Below are positions 11,280-22,671 of a stretch of 64,000 nt of DNA, one piece after another. Source of the DNA: Coleophoma eucalyptorum (taxonomy: Eukaryota; Ascomycota; Leotiomycetes; Helotiales; Dermateaceae); assembly GCA_026120035.1 (NCBI GenBank), contig JALRME010000002.1, positions 620,001 to 684,000 on the forward strand. The letters run 5' to 3'. Below the pieces are notes generated by a model, which made no database searches, had not been told where the DNA came from, and saw nothing but the letters and a program-made list of their open reading frames with translations. Position numbers and translations under genes: made by a program. Within the stretch, counting starts at the first letter, position 1. Every line of letters starts with the position of its first letter.

Positions 11280-13216
11280 CTAACCCTATATCCATGATTG
11301 GAGGAATCAGCCTTCAACAAGGCGCACTCGATCACGTACTTGTGTTGATTTTGCTTACGCAACAGATCTTTCTAATCAGCCTGCACCGGAGATTGGCTTG
11401 GAATACACTTTTTGTTGCCACATGTACGAGAGACATTCTGCTGGACAAGATAGGCAGGAGAACGATCGTGTGTACGAACGAAACACTAGACCGTCAGCAG
11501 CAAAATTTTAAACCCTGTCAACACCCCCCCCCCCCAGCTCCTAATCGACTTCATCGTGCAGAGAGTATGTGCCAAGTACCGTGCAGGCTACAGAGAGGTT
11601 TACAAAAAATTCCATGAGGAAAACCATCGTAAATCAACCTATAGGTTTTGAAGTAGCGCAAATTAGGTCTCAGTGCTCAGGTGGTTGCTGACGACTGTCT
11701 TGCAAATCCAATTTCTTATAGGGATTAGGCAGAACTGAAACTAGGGTTCTCAATCTCGCCTGATATAATTGCCGTTGTCCCAAGGGTCTGGCTTGGGAAT
11801 AAATCCCTGTGGTGGTTCCTGCTTATTCTGACGCTCCTATGGATTTGAGTAAATCTCAGGTATACCGTCAGAGTGGATGCTAGCGTCTTGCTTCTGGTCC
11901 CTTACTTCTAATTTTCTGGTTCTCACATCGCTAGAATTTAGTGGTTGGGTCCGGTCCCAGACCGTAGTTGGTTCCAAAGGCCCGGTGCTACGAAGTCGAG
12001 CTAGAATCCCAAACAATCAACAATAACCAAAGAAAAGAGGATCCTCTTTTCTAGCGCCGAATAGGCTTGGGGTTCTCACCTGGCAAGCAAGTCTCCTTAG
12101 TGGGTTCCATAGACTGTGGTGCTGATATCTAGATAAAATGGGTTTGGAAGTGCAAAGTCTCCTAGTGCTGAGCCCGTACTCATTATGCGTTATGGATGTG
12201 CTGGGCGCCTGTACAGCATCAGAATCTATCTTGCATACAGATAAACGGGATGACGTGGCTAAAGCCATTCTATCTTTCTTCTTTTGCAAGTTTTCGCCAA
12301 CCAGCCTTGCATAATAGATTCACAAGCTCAATCTTGCATTTTGCCCTGGCTATTTTATCTATAGTTGATAGAATTCTATTCTCCAGTGAGAAATAGATAC
12401 CCTGACTTTTGCTAAGGGGGGGGGGTACTTTCTGCAATGCTGATTTGTGATGCTTCTAACTTAGTTGCACCGACTGCTAAGATCTACGTCCCTTCACCTT
12501 CTATCCAATCTCAACTGCCCAATGAATCTGGGCGGTGGTCACTCAGAGAAAGATGTCTTTGAGCAACAACAAAATCCAAGGTTGATATTTGGAAACACTT
12601 TACGCCCCACCCCCAACCAAAGCCACAGGAATTGAAGAAGGGTTGTGCATTGAAATTTTTGCTCAATGGGTTTCTCCGTATATTACTACGAAGGACTTGG
12701 TGCATGAAGCACATACATATTTGAGGTGAGCACCATAAGTGGCATTTAGCGTGATGGGGTGGTGTACGGATCTTTAAGCATCGACGGTGCCGACGCTAAC
12801 ACGCAAGATTTGGTGGAACTCAAACTCAGTTGTGGTGGACGAGCTTCGAGGCCGTGTTCTATTATCACAATAACTCGGAAGATGCCGCTTTGCTCTGACT
12901 TAGTACACAATGTAGTGCATAGTATATGTTGAGAAGCTCTGCATTCGCCTCTAGTGCTGCAATAGACGGGGATCTGCCTACGCGGATTCTAAGTTCTTTT
13001 TCTACCCACTACTTCACAATACATTTTCTCCGCCCCAGGCGCCGATACCAAGCATATTATGTATCAATATTCTAAATATACGTGGTGATTGGATCACTGC
13101 AGTCTTTGAGTATAGGTTGCTGACCTCCGTCAACAGTAGGAGAATGTAGCACAGCTGGTCAAAGTTACTCTAACGATACTCAAGCGGTACAAGCTTCTTG
13201 CTACTACTAGTGCATA

Positions 13217-14530
13217 TTAGCGCGAGGCAAGCCGACTCCGCGATGATCTTGGTTCCCGACACAGTGCGGAGAAGGTTACATTGCTCCTCTCGAAAGCCTC
13301 TTTCATATGCGCCGGCATCTGGAAGGGGATCTGGACGTGCGTAACAAAATCAGCCATCTCAGTCAACCACACCGACGCCAAGCCCGGGAAATGGGTGGCT
13401 TTATGGGTCGTGAGCTCTAAACACCAGAAGAGGTGCCACGGCGCGGGCAGCGACGAGTGGCCCACTGAAATGAAGCGGCATTCTCGTTCGAACAGGATCT
13501 TGAGATGTCAGTATACGATCTTTATGTGAGTGTCTAGGTCAGCAGCTACCCTCAATTCTTTCAGGCTGCTGGGCAGTAATTTATATAAACCCTCGCGCGT
13601 TCTCGCCTCCATTGGCGTGCGTGGTGCAGGGTCTTGGAAAAGGAGTCTTGATGCGACGCAAACTTTCTGCAGACAGGAAAATCCCGTCAGGTCGAGTCTT
13701 GATCCATCATGACCGGGCCAACGTGCTCGAGAACACTGAATGGTCAAATCCTTCATGGACGCTCTTGACTTTTCCAATGCTTGCAAAACTCTGGATGGTG
13801 AGAGCTCGGTGAGCATAGCGGAGGGGACTCGTCTGCTAACAATCCCTTGCGAGCATGATCCGGGTATCATACACGTGAGAATCTCAATTCCTGTAAATGT
13901 TTTCAATAAGCTTTCGAAAATATCGTACGGTAAGTGTTGGCCTGCACACAAGTGAAGCTGTGAAACCTCTGAAGTCCCCAGATTGTGATCAGTGGAGAAG
14001 TCGGATTCATCTAGTTTCCTGATGCGGAGGACGTTCAGTGAGGTGAACTGACCCAGCCGTATGAAGCTCTTCAAACTAGCAAGAGTGAGCATGCTGTCGG
14101 ATAGTGTGAGGCTGTTCAACAATTCCATCTTATTATGCTCCAGAAACATGGGTTCAAAGGGTAATTCCCCAGAGCCAATATCCAATGAGAGGGACTTTAG
14201 CCCAGATAACTTCTCCAAGAATTTATTTGCTCTTTCATGAGTGCTTGGGCTCCTGGTGGTCCATCGGATCTTAACAGAACGCACCAATGGCGCAAGACTG
14301 GGACGTTCTTCTAAACTGCTTCTTATCAGGTTGAATTGTGACATTTGTTTAAAGGCCTGGTCAAATGGATTGGGGCTGATCTCTCCAATATCTTGGAAGA
14401 GAACTGGTCTAACCAAAATACTTGCATTTCGGCAAGTATACGACAGGTTGCGAAGGGCCGGCTTGTCATTGGTGAGGTGTGAGAGAATATCAAAGACTAG
14501 TTCGCCTGGAAGATCGAATAAGTTTGACAT
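13217..14530 (-). CDS. F-box protein
   Basis: Starts MSNLFDLPGELVFDILSHLT, a clear N-terminal F-box (residues about 4-45) for binding Skp1 in an SCF ubiquitin ligase. The rest has leucine-rich-repeat-like periodicity (LKSLSLDIGS, LLNSLTLSDSML, LNVLRIRKLD), the likely substrate-binding part. The uninterrupted frame ends at a TGA at 13508-13510. A 51-base intron (13499-13549; GTAGCT donor, perfect TACTGAC branch site, CTCAAG acceptor) removes that stop and keeps the frame into 13498-13217, giving about 420 residues. The second exon is protein-like (RFISVGHSSLPAPWHLFWCL), which supports the splice. If the intron is kept, a 340-residue form results. The target is unknown; fungi carry many such lineage-specific F-box genes. 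Confidence 0.85.
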
Positions 14531-16391
14531 TTTGGCGCCGCTTTCAATGATGTGATCTTAACGTAAACTACAAGGTACATTGAGAAGTCCAGCTGTAAAA
14601 CCATGAGATTGAGTGTGTAAAAAATTCAGACTACGTGTCACAAGACTGAATGTCGAGGGCTGCCGTGTTTCAAGTTGCTCGGTCTCAACCCGTATCACCA
14701 CAAAAATCAGAGATATCATGAAGAACTCGCTATGTAAAAGCCTACCATCTTCGAATGCCCCAATTCAAAGAATTGGAATGTGAATTATTGATATGCTGCA
14801 TGCATAATATGAGAGCACCGATTCTGTGGTGAAAGATTTGCGAAATACGAAAATAATGTTTGATGGTTTCAGAAATGAAGTCTGTGGTCGTAGTCATACT
14901 GCAGGAACATGACAACGAAAAGAAACTCGGAATCAAATATCAGAGCTTCACCGAGTAAGACTTAGACAAAATAAGTTATCCCTCTCAAATACCTCATTCG
15001 TGATATTGTTATTTAACCTTAATCGGCATAAACCAAGACACAAAAGACTGGTGCCATAACAGTGACAATGACATCTTTTCCAAAAGAGAAGCATAATATA
15101 GGGGGATTCTCGGAGCTTCCTTCAGCCGTTCGGTTTTCTTATTTGTTCTACACACATAAAGATCGCTTTGTTGTGGTGGGAATCAGCGCCACCCGCTCTA
15201 GCTCATCACAGGACGCCCGCTACAGCTTTAACCCTCGGCAACTCTCAAACGTTGAATATGGTCGACCTGTTAAAGCCGGATTCTAATAGCTATTGTAATT
15301 CTCAAGTTTAACGGATCTTATGTGTAATCACATTGGAGGTAGGTAGGTACGAGAAGAACTTGCGGCTTCGGGTTTCTCTTCCCAGAGCAAGGCTGCTTTG
15401 CTTCCGCATAAGCCTTTAAATTAAGCGAGCAGAAGGCAAGTGTTCCATTTTCATGCCGGAAGAGCTATACATATCGATGGCAATATAGGTTTTTGTTTCT
15501 TGCTCCGCCCTAGGATGTAGATCCAGATCCGATTTGGAGAAATCTTACATAAACACGCAAATCGGATGCCAGCGGACCCGAATATATAGGCGCTGGAGAA
15601 TTACACATCAGATGAACTTGGCACTTTTGGGGTTTCGCTAATACCTTATTTCGTATCAGCAGGTTATTCCAACTTTGCCAGTATTCTCAATACTGATGGT
15701 ATTATTAAGGGTACTTTTGGAGGAAGATAGATATACTCGTAGAATATCGATACCAAAGTTGCTTAAAGAATGACTTTGCCAATTCTTGGGTAGGCAGGGC
15801 ACGTAAATACATCAACTTGGGCTCTAGTCACGTGTGACGAGGACAAATTGGTATCTTTCTGCCTGTGTTTCAACGTCCAACCGTTCATATTTAGGACACA
15901 TTGCCAAAGAAAGTCGTCCATTTGTCTCTGTGGAGTGAAAATTTGAGAAGATGAGTATGCAGAACTTGTGCTGTAGTTTTCAGAGTAATAGAAAAGCAGA
16001 GTGTATACAAGATGATGAGGCTTTACTTCTCAGCGACATTCTATAGCTAGGTCGCATTTGCTAAGTGGGACGAGCGCTGTCAATCCAGCGGGATTTTCTC
16101 GCTCCCACAAACTATACTTCCGGGACCTGTAAACAGTAGTCCAGACATGCTTATTCAAACGCCGGGAAAGCCTTCCCGGCGGCGATCTTGCGGCTGCGGA
16201 GATCTCCATGCATAAGGTTGAGGGTTGTTTCAGCTCGTCATCGGACCTCTTCCTTGTTTCGAGAGGTCTCAATAACCTTCGAGCTTTTCACGATATTGTG
16301 TCGCCTTCTTCTGTTCTTCTTCTGCTTGTTTGTCCTGAAATTTATCGTGTTTTCTGTCAGCCAAAGTTTGTTCTGTATAATCCTTTCAATC
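14531..16391. other. Intergenic, 1.86 kb, divergent promoters
   Basis: Separates the minus-strand F-box gene from the plus-strand PEBP gene, so both promoters lie here. A CTTCTTCTG-rich pyrimidine tract at about 16305-16330 precedes the PEBP start and fits a leader. I see no convincing additional gene. Confidence 0.5.
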
Positions 16392-17483
16392 ATGATTGCT
16401 ACTACTCTAATTACTGTTTGCCTCGCTGGCGCCGCAACAGCTTTCACACCTCCTGGATTCCAGCCCAGCTCTAATTTTGATCTTGCTGTTGTATTTAATG
16501 ACATGCCTGCCATGAACGGTGTAAACCTGCCACAAGCTGGTAAGTTGAGAACATTCCCAAGAATATTCACATCTGACGTTTGAATAGCCACTGTAAACCC
16601 ACCAACTATCGGGACATCAATGAAGCTTGCCGGCACATACACACTTCTCATGGTCGATGCCGACATCCCTCCTGCGCAAGCCGGTGGGCCAACCTCAGAA
16701 CTTCTTCACTGGATGCAGACCGATATGGTATCAGCAGAGACACAGACCACCATTGGAGGAATGAAGGTCTACGAGATGACAGTCCCAACGAACGTCTCCG
16801 CTCTAGCATCATATATCGCACCTAACCCTCCAAACATTGCACCAACCTCCCACAGATATGTGCAAATGCTTCTCAACACCACCAATATGTCTGCATCCAA
16901 GAACCTCACAGCTTTGATGAAGCAGGCCGCTTCCAGAGGAAACTTCGACGCTGTAGAATTGGTACAGAGCAACGGTCTGACGGTTTTGATGGGAAACTCG
17001 TTCAACGTAACAAACGCCGCAGCTCTAGGATCTAACAAAGCTGCCGCTAACGGCACTGGACAAGGAGTCGCCGCTTCAACTGGAGCAGGATCAGGTGTAG
17101 CAGGTGCAACTGGGGCAACTACCCCGATGACAGCCGCACCTAGTGCAACTGCAACTGGAGAAGCTGGAGCTGGAGCTGGAGCACCGGCTGGAGCAGCTCC
17201 CGGACAGACTGGTACCCTAACTCTGGATGCTCTTCTGAGCACTGCCGCTCCTGGAGCTGCTAGCAATGCAACTGCCAGAACCACCGTCGCAACAACCGAA
17301 GCAACAACAACTAAGGCTACAGGCCCAATCAACTCAGCTACGCTCACCTTCGATGCCCTCATCAGCACTGGTGGTAACCAGAAACCAACTGCTGGTGCTG
17401 GAAGCGGTGCCAGCGGATCTCCTGATGCCGCTCCTTGGTTGGCTGTTTTTGGAGCTGTGGTTGCAGCCGTTTTCGTCATGTAA
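16392..17483 (+). CDS. Secreted, GPI-anchored PEBP-family protein
   Basis: Two exons, 16392-16539 and 16588-17483 (48-base intron, GTAAGT donor, TCTGACG branch, AATAG acceptor). They close in phase at 347 residues. Residues 1-17 are a signal peptide (MIATTLITVCLAGAATA). The next 190 residues match the phosphatidylethanolamine-binding protein fold, with LMVDADIPPAQ in the place of the ligand-pocket DPDxP motif, then ELLHWMQ and a HRYVQMLL block. The last third is a Ala/Gly/Ser/Thr linker, with two related segments (TLTLDALLSTAAPG and ATLTFDALISTGGN). It ends in a short hydrophobic tail (APWLAVFGAVVAAVFVM) as expected of a GPI signal. Surface or wall location is inferred. The ligand is unknown; many fungal PEBP relatives are uncharacterised. 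Confidence 0.88.
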
Positions 17484-17730
17484 ATGTCAAAATGCTAGCT
17501 GTAGATTGTGAAAGAAGAAAGGCTGGCATAAATGACGAGCTTCTGCATACATTCTCGGAGGGCTGGAAATACACAACCAATATGATTTCTTTAAGATAGC
17601 TTAGATATCCATTTTAATTCGACATAGGAACCTAGATGGTCCAGTCCTGCAGAAATTAAACAAAACTTTGCCTTACTTTATCGCACTTCATCTGCACGTG
17701 ACCGTGGCAATCTCGCGTTAGACTTTCTAA

Positions 17731-18978
17731 ATGTTTCGTGACTGGAGCTTGACAAAACAAATACAACACATGCCTCCTGCACGTTTTACAACTAGGCACT
17801 TGTCCTCCAGCAGCAAATGCTGTCAAAGATGGCTGCTAACACCGGAGAAATGCATGGCTCCAAGGCCAATTGCTGTTAACTCTTGTCGCAAATACTCTAC
17901 GAAGTACAATGGCACGAAACGGACCAAGCCTGCAAGAAGTGGTAATACTCGAGAAAGTGCAGAGCTCAACGAGGCTCGACAAGCTGCGCGCAAAACCCAG
18001 AAAGTCCTAATTGGTCTACTTGCTCTTGCGATCCTAGCTCCGACAGCATGGTATCTCCCTCAGCTGCTCTCTCAGTCCTCCTCAACCAACCGCGTCTTTG
18101 ATCCTCCACGATTCACACCCTTCACGGTGATTGCGCGCGAAGTCGTCTCCCCAACCAGCATTATTATTACCATTCGCCCCAACGTGACTACTTTCGATCC
18201 CGAACCATATCGAGATAATTGGGTGAAAGGGCCTTGGTCAGTGGAAATCAAGCAGCCGGAGTTACAGATTGCACGATCGTACACTCCTTTACCTCCTTCA
18301 GAAGGTACACAGGATGGAGACTTGAGGTTCTTGATTCGAAGAGAACACAAGGGAGAAGTCTCCGGCTATCTGCATAAACTGGGTGTTGGTGCTACGGTGC
18401 AGCTGAGAGGCCCACATTCGGAAATCGAATTGCCCGAGGACGTTACAGATGTCGCTTTCTTGGCAGGTGGGACTGGCATTGCACCCGCATTGCAAATCGC
18501 ATATACTCTTCTCGAAGCAAGAAACAATCCAGAGGGACGGAAACCCAATGTCCGGATCGTATGGGCAAACAGAAGGCGAGAGGATTGTATGGGAGGAAAG
18601 AATAGCCTTGAGCCGGGAAAGCTGAATTTCTGGAACTCCAATTCTGCCAAGCAGGAACTCTCAAATATTTTGGTCAAAGAACTCGAGGCATTGCAAAAAA
18701 AGCACGCGGGATCTTTGACTGTGGATTACCTGGTTGACGAGGAAAATACCTATCTTGACCAAAAGAAGATCATGCAATCAGTCAAATCCACTTCCGATGC
18801 TAAGCTTGATACTCAACTTGATATCAATAAGAAGTGGATTTTTGTGTCTGGACCAGAAGGCTTCATAACTTATCTGGCAGGAGCCAAGAGATGGGAAGGT
18901 GGCATAGAAGGTCAGGGTGAGCTTAGTGGGATCATCGGCCGAATGCCTTTGAGAGATTGGAAAGTTTACAAGCTCTGA
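17731..18978 (+). CDS. CYC2: CYC2-like mitochondrial FAD/NAD(P) oxidoreductase
   Basis: A single exon of 415 residues. The N-terminus is basic and Ser-rich, as in a mitochondrial presequence, and a membrane segment follows at about 91-108 (KVLIGLLALAILAPTAWY). The soluble part is a ferredoxin-reductase-type module: the FAD-binding RSYTPLP motif at about 182-188, the nucleotide-binding GGTGIAP motif at 246-252, and SGPEGF near the C-terminus. In yeast Cyc2 is a flavoprotein of the inner membrane, facing the intermembrane space, that helps attach haem to cytochrome c. The layout of presequence, one membrane segment and reductase domain is that of Cyc2, whereas cytochrome-b5 reductase Mcr1 is shorter. 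A b5-reductase-like role remains possible. The next genes, AIM32-like and MTQ1-like, are also mitochondrial. Confidence 0.82.
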   Translation: MFRDWSLTKQIQHMPPARFTTRHLSSSSKCCQRWLLTPEKCMAPRPIAVNSCRKYSTKYNGTKRTKPARSGNTRESAELNEARQAARKTQKVLIGLLALAILAPTAWYLPQLLSQSSSTNRVFDPPRFTPFTVIAREVVSPTSIIITIRPNVTTFDPEPYRDNWVKGPWSVEIKQPELQIARSYTPLPPSEGTQDGDLRFLIRREHKGEVSGYLHKLGVGATVQLRGPHSEIELPEDVTDVAFLAGGTGIAPALQIAYTLLEARNNPEGRKPNVRIVWANRRREDCMGGKNSLEPGKLNFWNSNSAKQELSNILVKELEALQKKHAGSLTVDYLVDEENTYLDQKKIMQSVKSTSDAKLDTQLDINKKWIFVSGPEGFITYLAGAKRWEGGIEGQGELSGIIGRMPLRDWKVYKL

Positions 18979-19685
18979 GACCATGCAGTCACAACTCATT
19001 GCATTGGTAACCTCCTGCTTCAGCCTAAGCGTGGCTGGCCATCATTATGTTTGCAATAGCATAGGTGCTAGAGCTCGTTCCCTTATTTACTTGTCACTTA
19101 ACAACAGCATGCCGGGAACCATGTTTGTAACGATATTACAAACTCCTTCGCTATGAAGCCTCTTCTTCTGGCCTAGAGCTGCTCATATTCCCATGCCTTC
19201 CTATGATCATTTCTGTTTGACATAGTGAGTTATCTTGGATGATAGCTAACGGTTATCTGAAGGAGTTAGTCTAGGGGGTGGTGAGCTACTGAGGTTGGAG
19301 GTTGTAAAGCTGCGTGATATCCGAGCGACAGGATCTTTGACATACTAGACCTGAGCCTTAGGGAGTTAATTGAGGAGCTATTTCGATATGTGATTTAGCA
19401 CCATGACGTCCTTGCAAACAGAAATGTTTCCTGCATATCTTGAAGACAACTCCCTTCATTTCCACTGTGCTCTTACTCACTATACCTACAAGCTCTCAGT
19501 TAAATGTATGATACATTGTATTGGCCCAACTTGGAAGAAGTTGAAAATATACGTCTACATACTTGACTTAACTTGAGTTGACTTGATCCCTGTCCCTTCT
19601 GTTAACGCCTTACTCTGCTATATGAAAGATCCTGCCCTTTGTGACGCCATCAGATATTGTACACATCGTTCCACACGAATTATAT
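18979..19685. other. Intergenic between convergent genes, 0.7 kb
   Basis: 3' flanks of the CYC2-like gene and the AIM32-like gene, which point at each other. No open frame of interest is seen. The right half (19560-19685) is pyrimidine-rich. Confidence 0.5.
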
Positions 19686-20813
19686 TCATAACCGCAAAAT
19701 CTCTCCACCTTTCCTTATTCCACCTCTGAAATTTTCTGCAATAACCCTTCCATGCAAGACTGTCTCTTGTACAATGCCGTCTACGTGCTTCGGCTCAATA
19801 AGTCCGTACCAAATTCCATACCCAGCTAGTGGATGTGCCTCTCCTGTTGCTAGTTTGCTACCAGGTGGAATGTAGATGATCACATTCCCAGCAAATTTGT
19901 GGCCACCGATATGTGAAATCAAGCCAACGCGAGCTGTGTTAGTTGGCTTTGTTGAGGATGGACCTTCGACCATTCCGGCCGTATTGATGTCAACAACGAC
20001 TGGTCCCTTCAAAACGCCGATGTTGTTCCTTGAAAGAACATTCTCAAATTCAGTTCTTAGAACTGGTCCAAATATTCCACATCTTGCATCCCGACCACCG
20101 TGACCACAAATCAGGACCAAAATATCTTTGACATCCTGCACGCCGAAAAGCACGCTCTGATGTTCCAGACTTCTTAGTAGTCTGTCTCGGTGAATTGGCG
20201 ACAGTGCATCGTGAGCTCGGTTTAGGGATTCCGGAAGAAGATAACCCCTCACGAGGGCTTTCACGCTGTCGAAGGATACCCTTGGTAGGAAAGGGACGTA
20301 TTTAAAAGATGGGAGAAGGTAGACGGAATTAGTTTGGACTTCGGACTGGTTGGATGGCGGTGGTGTGGAGGGAAAGGAGGAATTCAACGTTGACACATTA
20401 TGATATGGCTATAGTAAAAATAAATCAGTCGCTGGATTTGTAAAGTATGACTTGGTTAGAAAGACAGGAATTCGCACATCGCTATATGTTCCTCCTCTGC
20501 CCATCAACTCTTTAATGTCCGCAGCTAGATTGTCCCCAGAATTTTCCTCCTCTATCCTCGACATCCAGTCATCCTTTCCAGTGCACACAAGTACTTGTTC
20601 TGCATACGCAGCCATAGACCCATTCAACGGTTTGTTACGCTCGATTGGAAGCTCTGGGGGGAGCTCTGGAGTGGCCGCGCAGGCGCATGTTGGCGAAGGA
20701 CATTGTTGGATCGTGGCGAAGGGAGGAGTGCTCAAAGTTCTCTTAACGATAAAAGCAGTCGCATTGCGAGGAGGAACACTCCGAGTCGCTCGCAGGAAAG
20801 GACGTAGGAACAT
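19686..20813 (-). CDS. AIM32: AIM32-like sucrase/ferredoxin-domain protein
   Basis: Two exons, 20813-20478 and 20408-19686. The intron 20409-20477 (69 bases; GTGCGA donor, GACTGAT branch, TTTTTACTATAG acceptor) removes an in-frame TAG at 20409-20411. The result is 352 residues. The start at 20813 gives a good mitochondrial presequence (MFLRPFLRATRSV and on). The thioredoxin-like ferredoxin domain shows ICGHGGRDARCGIFGPVL and ISHIGGHKFAGNVIIY, the Cys and His-x-Gly-Gly-His motifs of the Apd1/Aim32 family. Those proteins carry a 2Fe-2S cluster with Cys and His ligands; Aim32 acts in the mitochondrial matrix and intermembrane space. The GTGCGA donor is not a strong one, so the exact exon-1 end is the least certain point. 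It is divergent from the MTQ1-like gene, with 243 bases between the start codons. Confidence 0.83.
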
Positions 20814-21056
20814 GAGGAATCGTCGTCCAAATCGAAACGGTTGGTGGTAAGAGGCAGATCCGGGGCGATACGAATAAATGTGGACGTCACTTCTCGTCCC
20901 GAAAGTCCTGATAAGATTACAAATCGCACTCCGCACAGGGGCCACAGAAACTTCCAGGGTCGCCAAAGCTAAGTCAGGGGAATAACTTCATTTTTAATTG
21001 GACAGCAGCTGACTGAAGCAACATCAATTCCTAGGCCATGAGAATATCGTGTATAT

Positions 21057-22269
21057 ATGCCTCGCCTCTCCCATGCTCTCCTTTTAAGAGCGTACGGAAT
21101 CTCTCCGCTGCTTCAACTTGTCCTTCGTGGCTGTCGTGACCTTCCATCTGCCATCCATGAGCTGAGATGGCTTCGAGAACATGTACAGTCTACAAATAAG
21201 AGCCGAGACAAAAAGCTCCTGAGTCGGAAGCTTCTTGGTTTATGTCGCCGCCGAGCAAATGGCGAGCCTTTGCAATACCTGCTAGGCACTCAGCCATTTG
21301 GCGAATTGGAGATTAAATGCCGACCTGGCGTGTTGATCCCCAGGTATGTCCATTCATCTTTCTAAACAAGCCGTGATGCTGATATGTACTCAAAGACCTG
21401 AGACTGAAGCCTATACCACACATTTGGCGGAGATATTATTGAGCCAATATGACAAAGGTCCACTTGAACCAAAAGTCAATCAAAATAGCTCGGAAAGTCT
21501 CAATGTTGTCGACTTCTGTACGGGCACTGGCTGTATTGCCTTGCTCACCAAGTCTCTTCTCTCCAAGCGATTCCCACGACTAAATATTGTCGGTGTGGAT
21601 ATATCGCCCTATGCTTTAGCACTGGCCAACGAAAATCTTGCACAGAATCTCAAAGATCTCACTGTAGACCCAGCAGCATCTCGCATTTCCTTTGAGGCTG
21701 GAAACCTCTTCTCAGACCCGAAACATCCTTCATATCATGCCTTCAACCCTGATATTGTCATTTCAAACCCGCCATATATTTCTGAGAAAGGTTTCAACAA
21801 AGAGACCACTCGGTCCGTTCGAACCTGGGAGCCAAAACTTGCGCTGGTCCCAGCAATAACTCCGGAGAGACCGACGTGTGCTCCAGAAGACGTCTTCTAC
21901 CAGGAACTTCTGGAAACATATTCCACAAAGAAATCTAGGATGATGCTGTTGGAAGTTGGCGATTCAGAGCAGGCGATAAGAGTTGCAAAATTGGCCGTCA
22001 GAATCGGCGGTAATTGTAGGATCCAAGTTTGGAGGGATTGGCCCGATCAGGAGGCTCCGGCGGAAGCACCAGGAGTAGTGAGAATTGAAGTACAAGATGG
22101 TCCAAAAGGCAATCTGATACACCAAAACATCTTGGTAAAGGGTCTTGGAAAGGCAAGGTCGGTACTTGTACTCTGGGGATCATATATTGATCTCCTACAT
22201 CCGCCGCACGCCAATGGTACCGAACCACCAAGGTCGTTGGACTGGGATATATCCTGGGAAGAAGACTAG
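21057..22269 (+). CDS. MTQ1: HemK/PrmC-family glutamine methyltransferase, MTQ1-like
   Basis: Two exons, 21057-21343 and 21396-22269 (52-base intron with GTATGT donor and CAAAG acceptor), closing in phase at 386 residues. The splice restores IPRPETEAY, the hallmark of this family just before the SAM site. The N-terminal helical domain ends with RRANGEPLQYLLGTQPFGEL. The SAM-binding motif is VVDFCTGTGCIALL. The catalytic NPPY motif appears in PDIVISNPPYISEKG. Proteins of this type methylate the GGQ glutamine of translation release factors. The mitochondrial member in yeast is Mtq1, the cytosolic one is Mtq2. The IPRPETE and long N-domain layout fit the bacterial-type Mtq1 rather than the compact Mtq2. 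A TATATAT run touches the start codon. Confidence 0.9.
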
Positions 22270-22671
22270 GTCGGTGTGACACAGAAGCTTAAGATTATAT
22301 TCCAGAATGAAAAGAGCGAGGCACAGCTTACCTGTGTTACCCGAGACGGCTGTCTCAGAGCTTAATACGAGGAGAGATTGCTTTCATTCCCCGAGGTTGT
22401 CTTGAATTTCGGGTTGTGTCGAGACCCTCTGATGTTATGACTCGCAAGTAGCTTGCATCCTGCAGTGTAATGCCAAATATCGAAGTCGCCAAGCGACGAG
22501 CACTTTCTGTACGCACGCATGCTTTACGCGGGATGCAGATATTAGGATCGTATGAAAATCTCGAGTCGTGACTTGCATTCAAATCAGAACATTCATTTTA
22601 CCATCCTCTCCATCCCTCTACATCTTATCACCCTCAACACGCTTTGAGTCTTTGATTCCAAGCATTGCGCA
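22270..22671. other. Intergenic, 0.4 kb, protease promoter
   Basis: Holds the 3' flank of the MTQ1-like gene and the promoter of the aspartic protease. The last 80 bases before the protease ATG are CT-rich (CATCCTCTCCATCCCTCTAC), a usual fungal leader feature. Confidence 0.45.

Larger units (their letters stand above)
5986..13216. other. Gene-poor stretch, 7.2 kb
   Basis: No frame gives a recognisable conserved protein. It includes the leader and promoter of the XprG-type gene at its left end and the 3' flank of the F-box gene at its right end. Inside I see short tandem repeats at 6898-6926, 6987-7016 and 7029-7097, a C9-13 homopolymer near 11522, a G10 run near 12417 and a coding-like fragment at 11169-11279. 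Composition is mixed, not strongly AT-rich, so it does not look like RIP-degraded transposon sequence. It could hold long regulatory DNA, non-coding transcripts or a decayed gene. Confidence 0.5.

Noticed and set aside
13508..13510. Premature stop making the F-box gene a pseudogene
   Set aside because: A 51-base intron with a perfect TACTGAC branch removes the stop and keeps the frame.
16769..17479. A 236-codon minus-strand frame
   Set aside because: Antisense shadow of the Ala/Gly-rich PEBP gene; GC-rich codons on one strand keep the other open.
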